Below, piece by piece: positions 1 through 10,510 of a DNA stretch of 64,000 nt (position 1 is its first letter; the number at the start of each line of letters is the position of its first letter). Source of the stretch: Alteromonas macleodii (GTDB taxonomy: Bacteria; Pseudomonadota; Gammaproteobacteria; Enterobacterales; Alteromonadaceae); the NCBI RefSeq assembly GCF_903772925.1, contig NZ_LR812090.1, positions 3,494,599-3,558,598 on the forward strand, written 5' to 3'. The position numbers and the translations under genes are program-made. The notes under the pieces are model-generated. The model made no database searches, was not told the DNA's origin, and saw only the letters and a list, made by a program, of their open reading frames with translations.

Positions 1-456
1 ACACCAAGCTTGTTAGGCAAAGGCATGTCGGGTATGTACGCCGACGATACAGTGTCTGAGTCTGACAGACAGTACGTAGACGATGTGATGAACAGCGTGG
101 GCGAAACCGTTTGGGTAGATAAAGAAGAGGGTATTAACGGTGTTATCGCCGCAGCGGGCAGCAGTCCAGCCTATTTCTTCTTGTTCCTACAAAACATGCA
201 AGAAGAAGCCATGAACATGGGATTTGATCAAGCCCAGTCACGCCTTATGGTGCAGCAGGCTATGTTGGGTGCAGCTGAAATGGTTTGTAACAACCCAGAC
301 CTTGAATTAAGTGAGCTTCGTGCCCAAGTTACGTCAAAGGGCGGCACCACAGCCGAGGCCGTAAATACCTTCATTGATGAAGGCTTAAAAGATATTGTCA
401 GCAAGTCGATGCGGGCAGCCGTAGCGCGTGCTGAAGAAATGGCAAAACAGCTATAA
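1..456 (+). CDS. proC: pyrroline-5-carboxylate reductase, C-terminal part
   Basis: Last enzyme of proline synthesis: reduces pyrroline-5-carboxylate to proline with NAD(P)H in the cytosol. The frame is open from base 1 (TPS-LLGKGMSGMYA), so the start and the N-terminal Rossmann half lie left of the window; about 151 of a usual ~270 residues are visible. What is seen is the helical dimerisation domain with the stretch AAAGSSPAYFFLFLQNM and the late motif TSKGGTTAEAV, both typical of ProC. The stop TAA is at 454-456 and yggT begins 20 nt later, the common gammaproteobacterial pairing. Truncated only by the window edge. Confidence 0.93.
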   Translation, partial: TPSLLGKGMSGMYADDTVSESDRQYVDDVMNSVGETVWVDKEEGINGVIAAAGSSPAYFFLFLQNMQEEAMNMGFDQAQSRLMVQQAMLGAAEMVCNNPDLELSELRAQVTSKGGTTAEAVNTFIDEGLKDIVSKSMRAAVARAEEMAKQL

Positions 457-476
457 CGTTTTAGGAAAAACACAAC

Positions 477-1013
477 ATGAATGCAACGGTATTTTTGGTT
501 GATACCTTATTTAGCCTTTATTTGATGGTGGTTATTCTGCGCCTTTGGTTACAAATGGTTCAAGCAGACTTTTATAACCCAATGAGTCAATTTGTAGTAA
601 AAGCAACCCACCCTATCGTGGGGCCGTTGCGCCGTGTTATCCCGTCAATCGGCAGATTCGACACCGCTACCTTTATATTGGCGATAGCGGTATGCGCGCT
701 TAAACTCGTTACTCTTGGGCTTATGTTTGGCGGTACGCTAAACCCCGTAGGCATAGCCATTTTATCGGTAATTGGCGTGGTAAAAGAAACCCTATCGCTA
801 ATGTTTTGGGTATTGCTGTTACGTGCAATTTTAAGCTGGGTATCGCAAGGTCAATCTCCGGTAGACTATGTGCTGTATCAACTAACTGAACCCTTTTTAG
901 CGCCTATTCGCAAAGTCATTCCTCCACTAGGTGGCCTTGACTTGTCGGTACTGATTGCCATCATCGCATTACAGTTTTTACAGCTTCTGATCCAAGACAC
1001 TTTCCCTATGTAA
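477..1013 (+). CDS. yggT: YggT family membrane protein
   Basis: Integral membrane protein of the YggT family, 178 aa, the usual size for the two-repeat form. Two copies of the YGGT unit are visible, each a hydrophobic segment followed by a conserved Pro-rich stretch: FVVKATHPIVGPLRRVIPS in the first half and LTEPFLAPIRKVIPPLGGLD in the second. The family has been tied to osmotic/potassium stress resistance, but its biochemical role is not settled. It starts 20 nt after proC with TAGGAAAAA upstream of the ATG and is probably cotranscribed with it and with the DUF4426 gene that follows. Confidence 0.9.
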   Translation: MNATVFLVDTLFSLYLMVVILRLWLQMVQADFYNPMSQFVVKATHPIVGPLRRVIPSIGRFDTATFILAIAVCALKLVTLGLMFGGTLNPVGIAILSVIGVVKETLSLMFWVLLLRAILSWVSQGQSPVDYVLYQLTEPFLAPIRKVIPPLGGLDLSVLIAIIALQFLQLLIQDTFPM

Positions 1014-1124
1014 ACAATGTTTACTACAGGCATTAAAGGTGAATCCTTAGGTCATACAGTATTATGCAGCGGGTACGCCCGCTGTTTTGTAAAAGAAAAA
1101 TATGAAGGCAAAGTAAGGTCTATC

Positions 1125-1574
1125 ATGAGTAAAATAAAACAAATCAAGAAAGGGTACGCAGCTCTTCTTGCAATAGCTATAGCTTGCTTAAGCTTCTCTG
1201 CATTTGCCGAACAGAAGAAAACGCTTGGTGAATGGGATGTACACTATATGGTAGTAAGTACGCCTTTTTTAACGCCTGAAGTTGCAGCTAATTACGGCAT
1301 TGTAAGAAGCAAGTTTAACGCGCTGGTCAACATTTCCGTACTCGACAAAGTTTCAGGTGAAGCGCAGCGTGCAGATGTGACAGGTACGGCAAAGAACCTC
1401 TTAGGCAATGCTCGCAAACTTACCTTCAAGAAAGTGGAAGAAGGCGATGCCATTTATTATCTCGCCGTACTACCGTTTCGCGATCAAGAAACGTTCAGGT
1501 TTGAAATAGACGTACAAAAGGGTGCGAGTAAACAGACGCTAAAATTCCAACAAAAAATGTATGTGGATGAATAG
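1125..1574 (+). CDS. DUF4426 domain exported protein
   Basis: Secreted or periplasmic protein of the DUF4426 family, 149 aa, function unknown. The frame is open further upstream to 1017, but the ATG at 1125 gives a clean signal peptide (MSKIKQIKKG, hydrophobic core, SFSAFA with cleavage expected after residue 28) and has AAGTAAGG just before it, so this start is preferred. The mature part begins EQKKTLGEWDVHYMVVSTPF and is a compact beta-rich domain, as usual in the family. Genes of this family often sit beside yggT in Alteromonadales and relatives. A strong terminator follows at 1681. Confidence 0.8.
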   Translation: MSKIKQIKKGYAALLAIAIACLSFSAFAEQKKTLGEWDVHYMVVSTPFLTPEVAANYGIVRSKFNALVNISVLDKVSGEAQRADVTGTAKNLLGNARKLTFKKVEEGDAIYYLAVLPFRDQETFRFEIDVQKGASKQTLKFQQKMYVDE

Positions 1575-1680
1575 GCAACTGCAGCTTACATTCTTAAGGC
1601 AATATTGTTTACGCGTTAAACCTTACCAACCTTAGTAATCTGTAACTTCTTTTTACCAAACACAATTTTAATACTCTTAG

Positions 1681-1716
1681 AGCGAGATAGCCGATAATCG
1701 GTATCTCGCTTTTTTA
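1681..1716 (+). terminator. intrinsic terminator after proC-yggT-DUF4426
   Basis: Inverted repeat AGCGAGATA (1681-1689) and TATCTCGCT (1702-1710) around GCCGATAATCGG, directly followed by six T. It is 107 nt beyond the DUF4426 stop and probably ends the proC-yggT-DUF4426 transcript. Confidence 0.85.
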
Positions 1717-1777
1717 TTGTGTTAAAAAATTGATAACTCCCCTTTACCAATTTGATGCAGTAGTAAATAATCAAGAC

Positions 1778-1794
1778 AACTGGTCGGGCAAGTT
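1778..1794. promoter_or_regulatory. FadR-like operator candidate upstream of fadH
   Basis: The 17-mer AACTGGTCGGGCAAGTT is an imperfect palindrome whose left half AACTGGTC matches the FadR-type half-site; the right half has CAAGTT where CCAGTT would be symmetric. It lies 124 nt upstream of the fadH start. FadR control of fad genes by long-chain acyl-CoA is established in gammaproteobacteria; that this copy is used here is inference from sequence and position. Confidence 0.45.
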
Positions 1795-1909
1795 GGCTCG
1801 TAAAGATTTAAGCATTAGTTACTGAAGCCTGCTGAAGCGCGATTAAAATCAGATTCTACTTACTTTAATTACTAAACAACATGCTAGATGCCTTCATAGT
1901 AAAAAATAG

Positions 1910-4009
<2,100 letters not shown>

Positions 4010-4038
4010 GAGCTAAGCGAGCTATGGAAACTAAGTTA

Positions 4039-5196
4039 TTAATGGCTATTTCGAATAGCCTTTAGCTTGGCGGTGTAAAGCGCTCTATTCTGTGAAGGCA
4101 GTGAAAGAGAGAGCGCTTTTTCCATCATATTTTCAGCTTTAAGCACCTTACCCTGTAAAAAATAAGTCTTAGCCATAGCCGAGTAACTTTCTCCTAAATA
4201 AGGGCCTGTAGCGATGGCTTTGTTGAAAAACATTTCTGCCTTTGAAAGCTTGCCCTTCGCTAAAAATGCATTACCTAAATCTATCCAACGATAAGGGTTG
4301 TCGTCGTCTGTTTTTAAATACATATCCCCAATACGCGATAGCGTTTCTACATCGCCTACCTTTTTAAGCAACACGGCGAAATTTGATAACGTATGTACCG
4401 ACTGGATATGGTTTTCGATAGCGAACTCATACAACTTCCGAGCTTCTTTTTCGTAGCCATTCGAGCGATATAGTACGGCGAGAGAATTTAGTGTTGAAGC
4501 ATTTGTTGTAGTTAACTGCATAGCACGATACAAGTAACTGTAAGCCAAATTAGGGTCATCACTCATCACTTCAGCAGACATGTTTTGGTAATACATAGAG
4601 ATAAAATCGGCCTCTGAGATATAAACTCCCCGGTCATCACGGCTTGATGGAAAATAATCGATGACGGCTCTACCTCGAAAAACAATGCTATCGCCTGTTT
4701 TTTCAGGTTCCGGCCCTAAAATTATACTTCTAACATGTGTAGACGTAGTAAGTGTCTTTCCGAACCTTCGGTACAGTGGTGGGGTATGTACTTGTTGATA
4801 AACCACATCTAGATTAACGAGTCTGGCAAGAGCTGTAGTTAGCAACGCAAGCGACATACAGTTCCCGTAACGTTTGTTTAAAACATCTTGTGCTTTTAGG
4901 GTGTCTCCAGCGTAGCTAAAATTTGAGACCAGATCGTTTAAGTAGTAAGCGAGGCGAAAATTAGGTGATATATGTGCTTTAGTCGGCGAGTTATAGTAAG
5001 AAAGAAAGTGTTGCTTTTGCTGGTCAGACAACGCAAATAATGACGCAGGCTCTTCCACATCAACCCTTGCGAACTCCTCAACCTGCCAATCGAATGGTGT
5101 TAATTCACTATTGCTCTGGATGGAAGTATTTTTGGTACTCTGACACGCTACCGTTGTCATCAACGCTATAGCTAAAAATAACGATTTGGTTTTCAA
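4039..5196 (-). CDS. lipoprotein with transglutaminase-like and TPR regions
   Basis: Predicted outer-membrane-type lipoprotein of unknown role. From the TTG at 5196 the protein begins MKTKSLFLAIALMTTVACQST, with a lipobox cysteine at residue 18; GAGGG eight nt upstream fits as ribosome-binding site. A GTG at 5211 in the same frame is possible but has its purine run touching the start codon. The middle part, around RYGNCMSLALLTTALARLV, resembles the Cys-containing core of transglutaminase-like domains. The C-terminal half is a row of TPR helices (A-x-Y-x-L-G-N-A-type units) up to the end. Family members are often scaffolds or peptide-processing partners; no specific substrate can be named. Convergent with fadH. 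Confidence 0.75.
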   Translation of the reverse strand: MKTKSLFLAIALMTTVACQSTKNTSIQSNSELTPFDWQVEEFARVDVEEPASLFALSDQQKQHFLSYYNSPTKAHISPNFRLAYYLNDLVSNFSYAGDTLKAQDVLNKRYGNCMSLALLTTALARLVNLDVVYQQVHTPPLYRRFGKTLTTSTHVRSIILGPEPEKTGDSIVFRGRAVIDYFPSSRDDRGVYISEADFISMYYQNMSAEVMSDDPNLAYSYLYRAMQLTTTNASTLNSLAVLYRSNGYEKEARKLYEFAIENHIQSVHTLSNFAVLLKKVGDVETLSRIGDMYLKTDDDNPYRWIDLGNAFLAKGKLSKAEMFFNKAIATGPYLGESYSAMAKTYFLQGKVLKAENMMEKALSLSLPSQNRALYTAKLKAIRNSH

Positions 5197-5284
5197 CCTG
5201 CCTTCCCTCACTTCCTTTTGATTAAGAGTTATAGCTCAAAAAACTTGGGTAGTTAGCTTCCGATGGCAATAAAAGAAATTCTTC

Positions 5285-5620
5285 TTAAAATTGGTCAAAC
5301 ATAATAGTGTTGCCGTCGGGGTCTTTAACAATAAAATGACCAGGGCCGCTATCGCCTTTCACAGGTACATCCAATGCAATGTCTTGTTCAACTAAGCTAG
5401 CCTGAAGCGCTCTAACATCGCTGGGGTTAAAAGTCATAATGTTGTCTTCAAACATACCTTCGAACAATCCAATCATGGTGTTGCCGTTTTTCATCATTAA
5501 CCATTTGTCTTCTACCGAGCCACATGAAGGCATAGCTTCAAAACCTAACGCTTCGTAGAAGGCTTTCGATTTATTAATATCCTTGACCGCTAAACTCAAT
5601 GAAAATAACCCTAACTCCAC
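5285..5620 (-). CDS. VOC family (glyoxalase/bleomycin-resistance fold) protein
   Basis: Small metalloenzyme-fold protein of the vicinal oxygen chelate superfamily, 112 aa from the chosen start. The frame is open to 5656, but the GTG at 5620 is preceded by AAAGGAG with a 6-nt gap, and the protein then starts right at the first beta strand (VELGLFSLSLAVKDI), as is usual. The typical beta-alpha-beta-beta-beta pattern is visible, with NKSKAFYEALGFE in the first half and SGPGHFIVKDPDGNTIMFDQF at the end. The substrate cannot be told from sequence. It is a single-gene unit between two minus-strand genes. Confidence 0.82.
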   Translation of the reverse strand: MELGLFSLSLAVKDINKSKAFYEALGFEAMPSCGSVEDKWLMMKNGNTMIGLFEGMFEDNIMTFNPSDVRALQASLVEQDIALDVPVKGDSGPGHFIVKDPDGNTIMFDQF

Positions 5621-5710
5621 CTTGCGCTCCTTTAAACCTTTATAAAAATTGTACAATTACTACTCTAGTGAAGCTATTCGTCAATATCACTGCTATTGGT
5701 CGCAAAAACG

Positions 5711-5742
5711 AAAAAAGCCAGTAAGGTCTGAAACTTACTGGC
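5711..5742 (-). terminator. intrinsic terminator after DUF885 gene
   Basis: Nine-bp stem GCCAGTAAG (5717-5725) / CTTACTGGC (5734-5742) with an 8-nt loop; read on the minus strand it is followed by TTTTTT. It lies 41 nt past the stop of the minus-strand DUF885 gene. Confidence 0.85.
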
Positions 5743-5782
5743 TTTATAGTGTTTTAAGTTCTACTTAATTTGCCGCTATTCA

Positions 5783-7627
5783 CTAACTTTGTTGGCTAGC
5801 AATCCAGCGGTCAATTTTCTGTTCAAGAATAGCAAGTGGAATTCCGCCCGTATTCAACACTTGCGCGTGGAACTCTCGAATGTCGAAATCGTCACCTAAT
5901 GCTTTTTCCGCGCGAGCGCGTAGCTCTTGAATTTTAAGCGCGCCAACTTTGTAAGACAGCGCTTGCGATGGTATAGCAATATAACGCTCTACTTCTGCCA
6001 CGACTTCCGTGCGAGTCATGCCTGAGTTTTCGAGCATAAAATCGATAGCTTGTTCACGGCTCCAACCTTTAGCGTGAATCCCCGTATCTACTACCAAACG
6101 CATAGCACGCAGCTGTTCATCCTGAAGCGTACCGTAACGGTTCCATGGGTCATCAAAAAAGCCCATTTCATAGCCCAAGGTTTCTGAATATAGCGCCCAC
6201 CCTTCACCGAAGGCAGGTAAGAAACTAAAGCGCATGAAAGACGGCAGGGCTTCATTTTCTTGAGCAAGGCTTACTTGGAAATGGTGGCCCGGCGCACCTT
6301 CATGAAGGTACAAGGTAACGTTGCCCGTAGTTAAGCGACTAGGCAAGTCGTAGGCATTAAAGTAAAAAGTACCAGGGCGAGAGCCGTCTGGCGTGCCCGG
6401 TTGATAGGAGCCCCCCGCACTGAATTGCTCGATAGCAGGATCGTAAGGTTTTATTTCTAATTCAGATTTTGGCAGTAGAGAAAAGTACTGGTCAATTTTT
6501 TCATCCACTTCACGACCAATATCATAATAGCTCTGGGTTAGTGCCTCACGGCTCTCAGGCTTGAATTTTGGATCGGTGCGTACATAGTCGAAGAACTCGT
6601 TTAATGTTCCTTCAAACTTTACTTCGTCTTTAATTTCAAGCATATCATTTTTGATACGCTTAACTTCTTTTAAACCAAGATTATGCAGCTCATCAGGGGT
6701 CATTGGCAGTGTCGTTGAACCTTCCACCATCAATTGATAAAGCTTTGCACCACCTTTCATATCGCTAAGGCCAATGCTTTCACGAGCAACAGGCAAATAC
6801 TCGTCGCGCAGGAAGTCGCGCATACGCGCGGTTGCATCGTAAATTTCTTGCGTCGCTTGCTCATATTCAGCGGTCAAACGGGCTTTTTCTTCGACAGAGA
6901 AGCTTTCTGGGAACATGGTAATTGGCCCCCAAAATTGTGACTCTTTGATAGGGATGGCCAGTTGAGTATCAAACTGCTTCATCACACGGTCGATAGTTAG
7001 CTTAGTTTCAAGTACACCACTTTCCATGCCCTCGTGGAACTTGCCGATAGCACGGTCAGAAATAGCAATGTAATCTTTGTGGCGAGATAGGTTGTTTTCG
7101 TAATCTTCTACTGTTTTAAATGGCGCTGCGCCTTTTCCGCTTGCAAAGGTTGGGTAAAAAGTATGAAACCCGCTAAAGTGGTTTATAGGGCGTACTTCTG
7201 TGAGCGCTTCAATCTCATCGCTCGACATTTTTAGCGAGCGCTCTTCATTGTACTTAAATACATCGTAAGCAAGCTTGTCGGTATCGCTTAACTTACTGCG
7301 ATCAATTTGTTTAAGTTCTGACAAGTTAAGCAATGTTGCCGTTTTTCCCGCTATAGCATGGGAGTCTGTTAAGAAGTCGCCCATTCTGTCGGCATAACGC
7401 ATATCACCGCGAAAAATGGCCATAATCGGATTAAGCTCGATATCACGCTGGTCGGCAGCCGAAAATAGTGCAAAAAGCTTATCGTGCTCAGACACTTCTT
7501 TTGATACTGATTCACTTTTTGATGAACTCTGCATATCTGCGTGATTGTGTGCATATGCTACCGCTGAGCTAAGACCCAGTGCCATGGTTACTGCACTACT
7601 GACGAGTAGTGTTTTAAATGATTTCAT
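5783..7627 (-). CDS. exported DUF885 family protein
   Basis: Periplasmic or surface protein of the DUF885 family, 614 aa, the normal length (~600). A Sec signal peptide is clear: MKSFKTLLVSSAVTMALGLSS, cleavage expected after AVAYA. The family has a metallopeptidase-like signature, seen here as LHEGAPGHHFQ in the C-terminal third, followed by AFGEGWALYSE, which resembles a gluzincin-type second glutamate motif. Function is usually annotated as unknown or putative peptidase. It ends at a good terminator and is preceded by a stretch of degenerate 12-bp repeats (7674-7721). Confidence 0.88.
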   Translation of the reverse strand: MKSFKTLLVSSAVTMALGLSSAVAYAHNHADMQSSSKSESVSKEVSEHDKLFALFSAADQRDIELNPIMAIFRGDMRYADRMGDFLTDSHAIAGKTATLLNLSELKQIDRSKLSDTDKLAYDVFKYNEERSLKMSSDEIEALTEVRPINHFSGFHTFYPTFASGKGAAPFKTVEDYENNLSRHKDYIAISDRAIGKFHEGMESGVLETKLTIDRVMKQFDTQLAIPIKESQFWGPITMFPESFSVEEKARLTAEYEQATQEIYDATARMRDFLRDEYLPVARESIGLSDMKGGAKLYQLMVEGSTTLPMTPDELHNLGLKEVKRIKNDMLEIKDEVKFEGTLNEFFDYVRTDPKFKPESREALTQSYYDIGREVDEKIDQYFSLLPKSELEIKPYDPAIEQFSAGGSYQPGTPDGSRPGTFYFNAYDLPSRLTTGNVTLYLHEGAPGHHFQVSLAQENEALPSFMRFSFLPAFGEGWALYSETLGYEMGFFDDPWNRYGTLQDEQLRAMRLVVDTGIHAKGWSREQAIDFMLENSGMTRTEVVAEVERYIAIPSQALSYKVGALKIQELRARAEKALGDDFDIREFHAQVLNTGGIPLAILEQKIDRWIASQQS

Positions 7628-7673
7628 TTGTGATTACCTTCTTGTTTTATTATCTCGCCGTTAATCTAACGTA

Positions 7674-7721
7674 AGCTTTAGTATCAGCTTTAATTTCAGC
7701 TTTTAAATTAGCTTCTAAACC
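7674..7721. repeat. degenerate 12-bp tandem repeat, four copies
   Basis: Four successive 12-mers AGCTTTAGTATC, AGCTTTAATTTC, AGCTTTTAAATT and AGCTTCTAAACC lie in the 5' untranslated region of the DUF885 gene. All start AGCTT. The flanking 280 bp gap (7628-7907) also holds the 10-bp palindrome TCACATGTGA at 7812-7821 and nothing else that I recognise. Confidence 0.55.
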
Positions 7722-7907
7722 AGCGGCACTGTCGTTATATGTTATTGCCCTACAATGACGTAGCAAACAGCTTTAATTACTGAGACCTGAACTGGATCCC
7801 TAATATAAAATTCACATGTGATGAATTGTTATCTATTGAACACTTAGCAAGGCTTGTGATTTGCACCACGTTAAACCAGCCCAAGGCTGTTTCAACGCTG
7901 TAAAAAA

Positions 7908-8549
7908 CTATTCAGGTAAATGAGCCATCTCTTGTCGCCATGCTCTTTCATAGGCTTCACGGCCCAATACACGTTTCGCGTAAGCCCCTACATTATCTGT
8001 TTTACCGTCAAGCGTAATATCAAGTTTACTGCCTTTCGCCCACGCCAAAATATGGCCTGCTATCACATCGGCCATGGTAAACATGCCGCCGCTAACAAAC
8101 TCTTTATCGCCAAGCATAAAAGAGAACACAGGCAGCACTCGATTAAATTCCCACATCGCTACTTCGCGCATCTGCTCAAGCCTCTGCTCTTTTGGCAGGG
8201 CAAAGGTGTGTTTTGCCAAATTCCAAATGGGCTGCTCTAACTCACTGGTAAGAAACAGCATCATCTCTTCATATTTTGCACGCTCGAAACTGCCTGGCTC
8301 TGGGATAAATTCATGCATGCCGTGTCTTTCAGCTAAAAAGGTGACAATAGCAGCAGACTCAGTCAAGGTGCCTTCGGGTGTCGCTAGCGCTGGAATTTTT
8401 GCAGCCGGGCTTATGGCTTTATATTCCTCTGACAAGTGCTGCCCTTGTTTTAGGTCAATCAAATTGTAATCAAAAGGCAAGCCGAGCTCTTCCAACGCCC
8501 ATGCCACGCGAACCGAGCGGGTTTTCGGATAACCGTAAAGTGTATACAT
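7908..8549 (-). CDS. glutathione S-transferase family protein
   Basis: Cytosolic GST-like enzyme, 213 aa, normal length. The N-terminal thioredoxin-fold domain (about 1-80) contains SRxxRVxWxLEEL-type sequence (TRSVRVAWALEELGLPF) and the cis-proline glutathione-binding stretch AKIPALATPEGTLTESAAI. The helical C-terminal domain follows, with FTMADVIAGHILAWA as the conserved N-capping-box region. Substrate unknown; such proteins act in detoxification or stress response. A single gene between the DUF885 gene and divergent sodC. Confidence 0.88.
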   Translation of the reverse strand: MYTLYGYPKTRSVRVAWALEELGLPFDYNLIDLKQGQHLSEEYKAISPAAKIPALATPEGTLTESAAIVTFLAERHGMHEFIPEPGSFERAKYEEMMLFLTSELEQPIWNLAKHTFALPKEQRLEQMREVAMWEFNRVLPVFSFMLGDKEFVSGGMFTMADVIAGHILAWAKGSKLDITLDGKTDNVGAYAKRVLGREAYERAWRQEMAHLPE

Positions 8550-8891
8550 AACAATATCCTTTAAAAACTGAAAGTGGGCTAACTGTAAGTCGAATAGGAG
8601 AAAAGTGCCACTACCATATTGTTACTGAGTTTTACCGCGCTACTACAAACTTACCCGCCTTCATTTCATAGAACATAGAAAAGCATTCGGTAACTTTTTC
8701 ATAGGACGCTATAAGTCTTGCACCCAACGTAAGGGACTTTTTAAAGAGCTGAGAGCTATGTATGGCCTAAGGCTTACACTGATAAAGACTTCAGCACCTT
8801 TTCTTTTACTTCGCTCGAACTGGTTTGTTTTATGCTGGTTAACTTTGTAGTTGCTCGAAAACGAATCATTAATTTAGTGAAGGAGAATACT
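8550..8891. other. intergenic region GST-sodC
   Basis: 342 bp between divergent GST and sodC genes. It must hold both promoters, but I see no clear consensus -35/-10 pair, operator palindrome or small ORF. An open frame runs upstream of the sodC ATG from 8832 but is not needed for the protein. Confidence 0.5.
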
Positions 8892-9434
8892 ATGAAGAAA
8901 CGTTTACTTACTACTTTAGCAGGCTCAATTTCTTTAGTGCTAAGTGCTGGGAGTTTTGCCGGTCATCATGAAGAAGGAAAAGAAGTGATGATGAAAAACT
9001 TAGAAACTGGCAATGCTATTGGTACAGTTATGGTGAGTAGTCACGATGATGACGGCGTGGTATTCACACCTAAGCTGTCAGGCTTAACACCTGGTGTCCA
9101 TGGTTTCCACGTTCATCAAAATGGAGATTGCTCCTCAGCAATGAAGGATGGCAAAAAGGTACTAGGTGGCGCAGCTGGCGGTCACTTTGACCCAGAAAAT
9201 ACCGATAAACATAGAGCTCCATGGTCTGAGCGCGGTCACGAAGGCGATCTTCCTGTGCTTTATGTAAATGAAGAAGGTGAGGCTACTCAGCCAATTTTCG
9301 CGCCAGAACTTGAACTGGAAGATATTGAAGGTCGTGCACTGATGATTCACGCCGGTGGTGACAACTATTCTGATTCACCTAAAAAGCTCGGCGGCGGTGG
9401 AAAACGTGTGGCGTGTGGTGTAATTAGCAAATAA
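8892..9434 (+). CDS. sodC: periplasmic Cu/Zn superoxide dismutase
   Basis: Converts superoxide to hydrogen peroxide and oxygen outside the cytoplasm. The ATG at 8892 has GAAGGAG upstream and yields a signal peptide MKKRLLTTLAGSISLVLSAGS ending SFA (residue 23); the longer frame from 8832 lacks such a site. All metal ligands are present: H73 and H75 (HGFHVH), bridging H98 (GGHFDP), H107, H116, D119 (RGHEGD) and H153 (IHAGGDNY). Cys80 and Cys175 form the family disulfide. 180 aa is the usual length. Convergent with osmC across a shared terminator; msrA follows, making this a stress-defence patch. Confidence 0.95.
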   Translation: MKKRLLTTLAGSISLVLSAGSFAGHHEEGKEVMMKNLETGNAIGTVMVSSHDDDGVVFTPKLSGLTPGVHGFHVHQNGDCSSAMKDGKKVLGGAAGGHFDPENTDKHRAPWSERGHEGDLPVLYVNEEGEATQPIFAPELELEDIEGRALMIHAGGDNYSDSPKKLGGGGKRVACGVISK

Positions 9435-9451
9435 ACCACAGTTAATACAAA

Positions 9452-9480
9452 AGAGCGGCTTTATTAAGCCGCTCTTTTTT
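9452..9480. terminator. bidirectional terminator between sodC and osmC
   Basis: Ten-bp stem AGAGCGGCTT (9452-9461) / AAGCCGCTCT (9466-9475) with a 4-nt loop, followed by TTTTT on the plus strand and preceded by an A-rich run that gives TTTTGT on the minus strand. It serves the convergent genes on both sides. Confidence 0.88.
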
Positions 9481-9503
9481 GTTCTGCTTTATTGGCTAAA
9501 TAT

Positions 9504-9938
9504 TTAGCCCTTATTTAACCGGTATTCCAACGTAATGTTGGCATTCAGCAGTTGAGAAACGGGGCAATTCTCCTTCGCTTCTTGGGCTATTTTTTCAAAT
9601 TCGTCTTCAGTGATACCGTCAACTTCAGCATCTAACGTCAATGCCGACTGAGTAATTTCAAACCCGTCATCGCTTTTGTCTAGGCTAATTTTGGCCGTTG
9701 TATTTAATTCGCCGTCTTCATACCCTGCATCGGATAATGCAAAAGAAAGTGCCATAGTGAAGCAGCTCGCATGAGCTGCTCCAATTAACTCTTCAGGGTT
9801 TGTCCCTTTTTCATCTTCAAACCGCGTGTTAAACCCATAAGGCTGATTAGACAAAGCGCCTGTTTCCGTAGAAATGCTGCCTTTCCCTTTTTTACCTAAC
9901 GGCTTGTATGCTGCACTACCTGATTTGACTATAGACAT
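9504..9938 (-). CDS. osmC: OsmC family peroxiredoxin
   Basis: Thiol-dependent peroxidase of the OsmC/Ohr fold that reduces organic hydroperoxides, 144 aa, typical size. The two redox cysteines lie in AAHASCFTMALSFAL (middle) and ENCPVSQLL (near the end), the OsmC arrangement. The N-terminal half has GKGSISTETGALSNQPYGFNTRFEDEKG, close to OsmC proper rather than Ohr. A short Shine-Dalgarno-like AAGGAAG precedes the ATG at 9938. Faces sodC; the two may share oxidative-stress induction, but no common operator was seen. Confidence 0.9.
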   Translation of the reverse strand: MSIVKSGSAAYKPLGKKGKGSISTETGALSNQPYGFNTRFEDEKGTNPEELIGAAHASCFTMALSFALSDAGYEDGELNTTAKISLDKSDDGFEITQSALTLDAEVDGITEDEFEKIAQEAKENCPVSQLLNANITLEYRLNKG

Positions 9939-10510
9939 ATTATCTTCCTTACCTTCTACTTAATAAAACCTGAGCCAAGCTCTTTTTAGAGTTGTAAACA
10001 AACGACAACCGGCTGTACGAAGTGAAGCAGTGTTTGATTAGCGTTAAGCAAAGCTGAACTACCTCACTAAGTGAAATCACAAGTTGTCGCGTATTTTGAC
10101 TCACACATAATGGTTGAGATGCAAGTGCTCTGCCGATCAAAAGTCTCTTACTTCACCCCCTGTCATGGAAGGGCTACAGAGCAGTGGCGCGAAATAATAT
10201 GACGTTCACTTTGCTACCGATGAACGCAGGCTACAGAGTCTGATGAAAATTTTACTTACCCTCTTTTGGTATTAATTGTTCTTGATTCTAGTGCGATGCT
10301 ATTAATCGCTAGCTAAGCTCTTTCTTTTATAAGCGAGGAAAAAGTGATGCTTCAAACTACGGTGAAATAAATTGCAGCCTAAACCGTTCTTTATCTAATA
10401 CTCGTATATGTTCACTAACATAGCCTTACTTTATAAGTCGAAAAGCTTAGAAGGAAAACTGGGCCATAGCGCATAGCTATATGGCTCTGTCAAAACGTAA
10501 AAGGTACAAA
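9939..10510. other. intergenic region osmC-msrA
   Basis: 572 bp between divergent osmC and msrA. Open frames here lack ribosome-binding sites and resemble no family I know. A purine-rich GCGAGGAAAAAGTG followed by an ATG near 10350 opens only seven codons. Nothing else is supportable. Confidence 0.45.

Noticed and set aside
4044..4063. Plus-strand terminator for fadH (GGCTATT-TCG-AATAGCC-TTT)
   Set aside because: Only three T follow and the hairpin lies inside the coding end of the convergent lipoprotein gene; too weak to list as a terminator.
7628..7780. Small minus-strand ORF reading KAEIKADTKA through the 12-bp repeats
   Set aside because: No ATG or GTG with a ribosome-binding site; an upstream stop limits it. 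The pattern follows from the 12-bp period.
8832..8891. Upstream extension of the sodC frame
   Set aside because: The added 20 residues would hide the signal peptide, and the strong ribosome-binding site belongs to the ATG at 8892.
9949..10140. Minus-strand open frame upstream of osmC
   Set aside because: No ribosome-binding site, no family resemblance, and it overlaps the expected promoter region.
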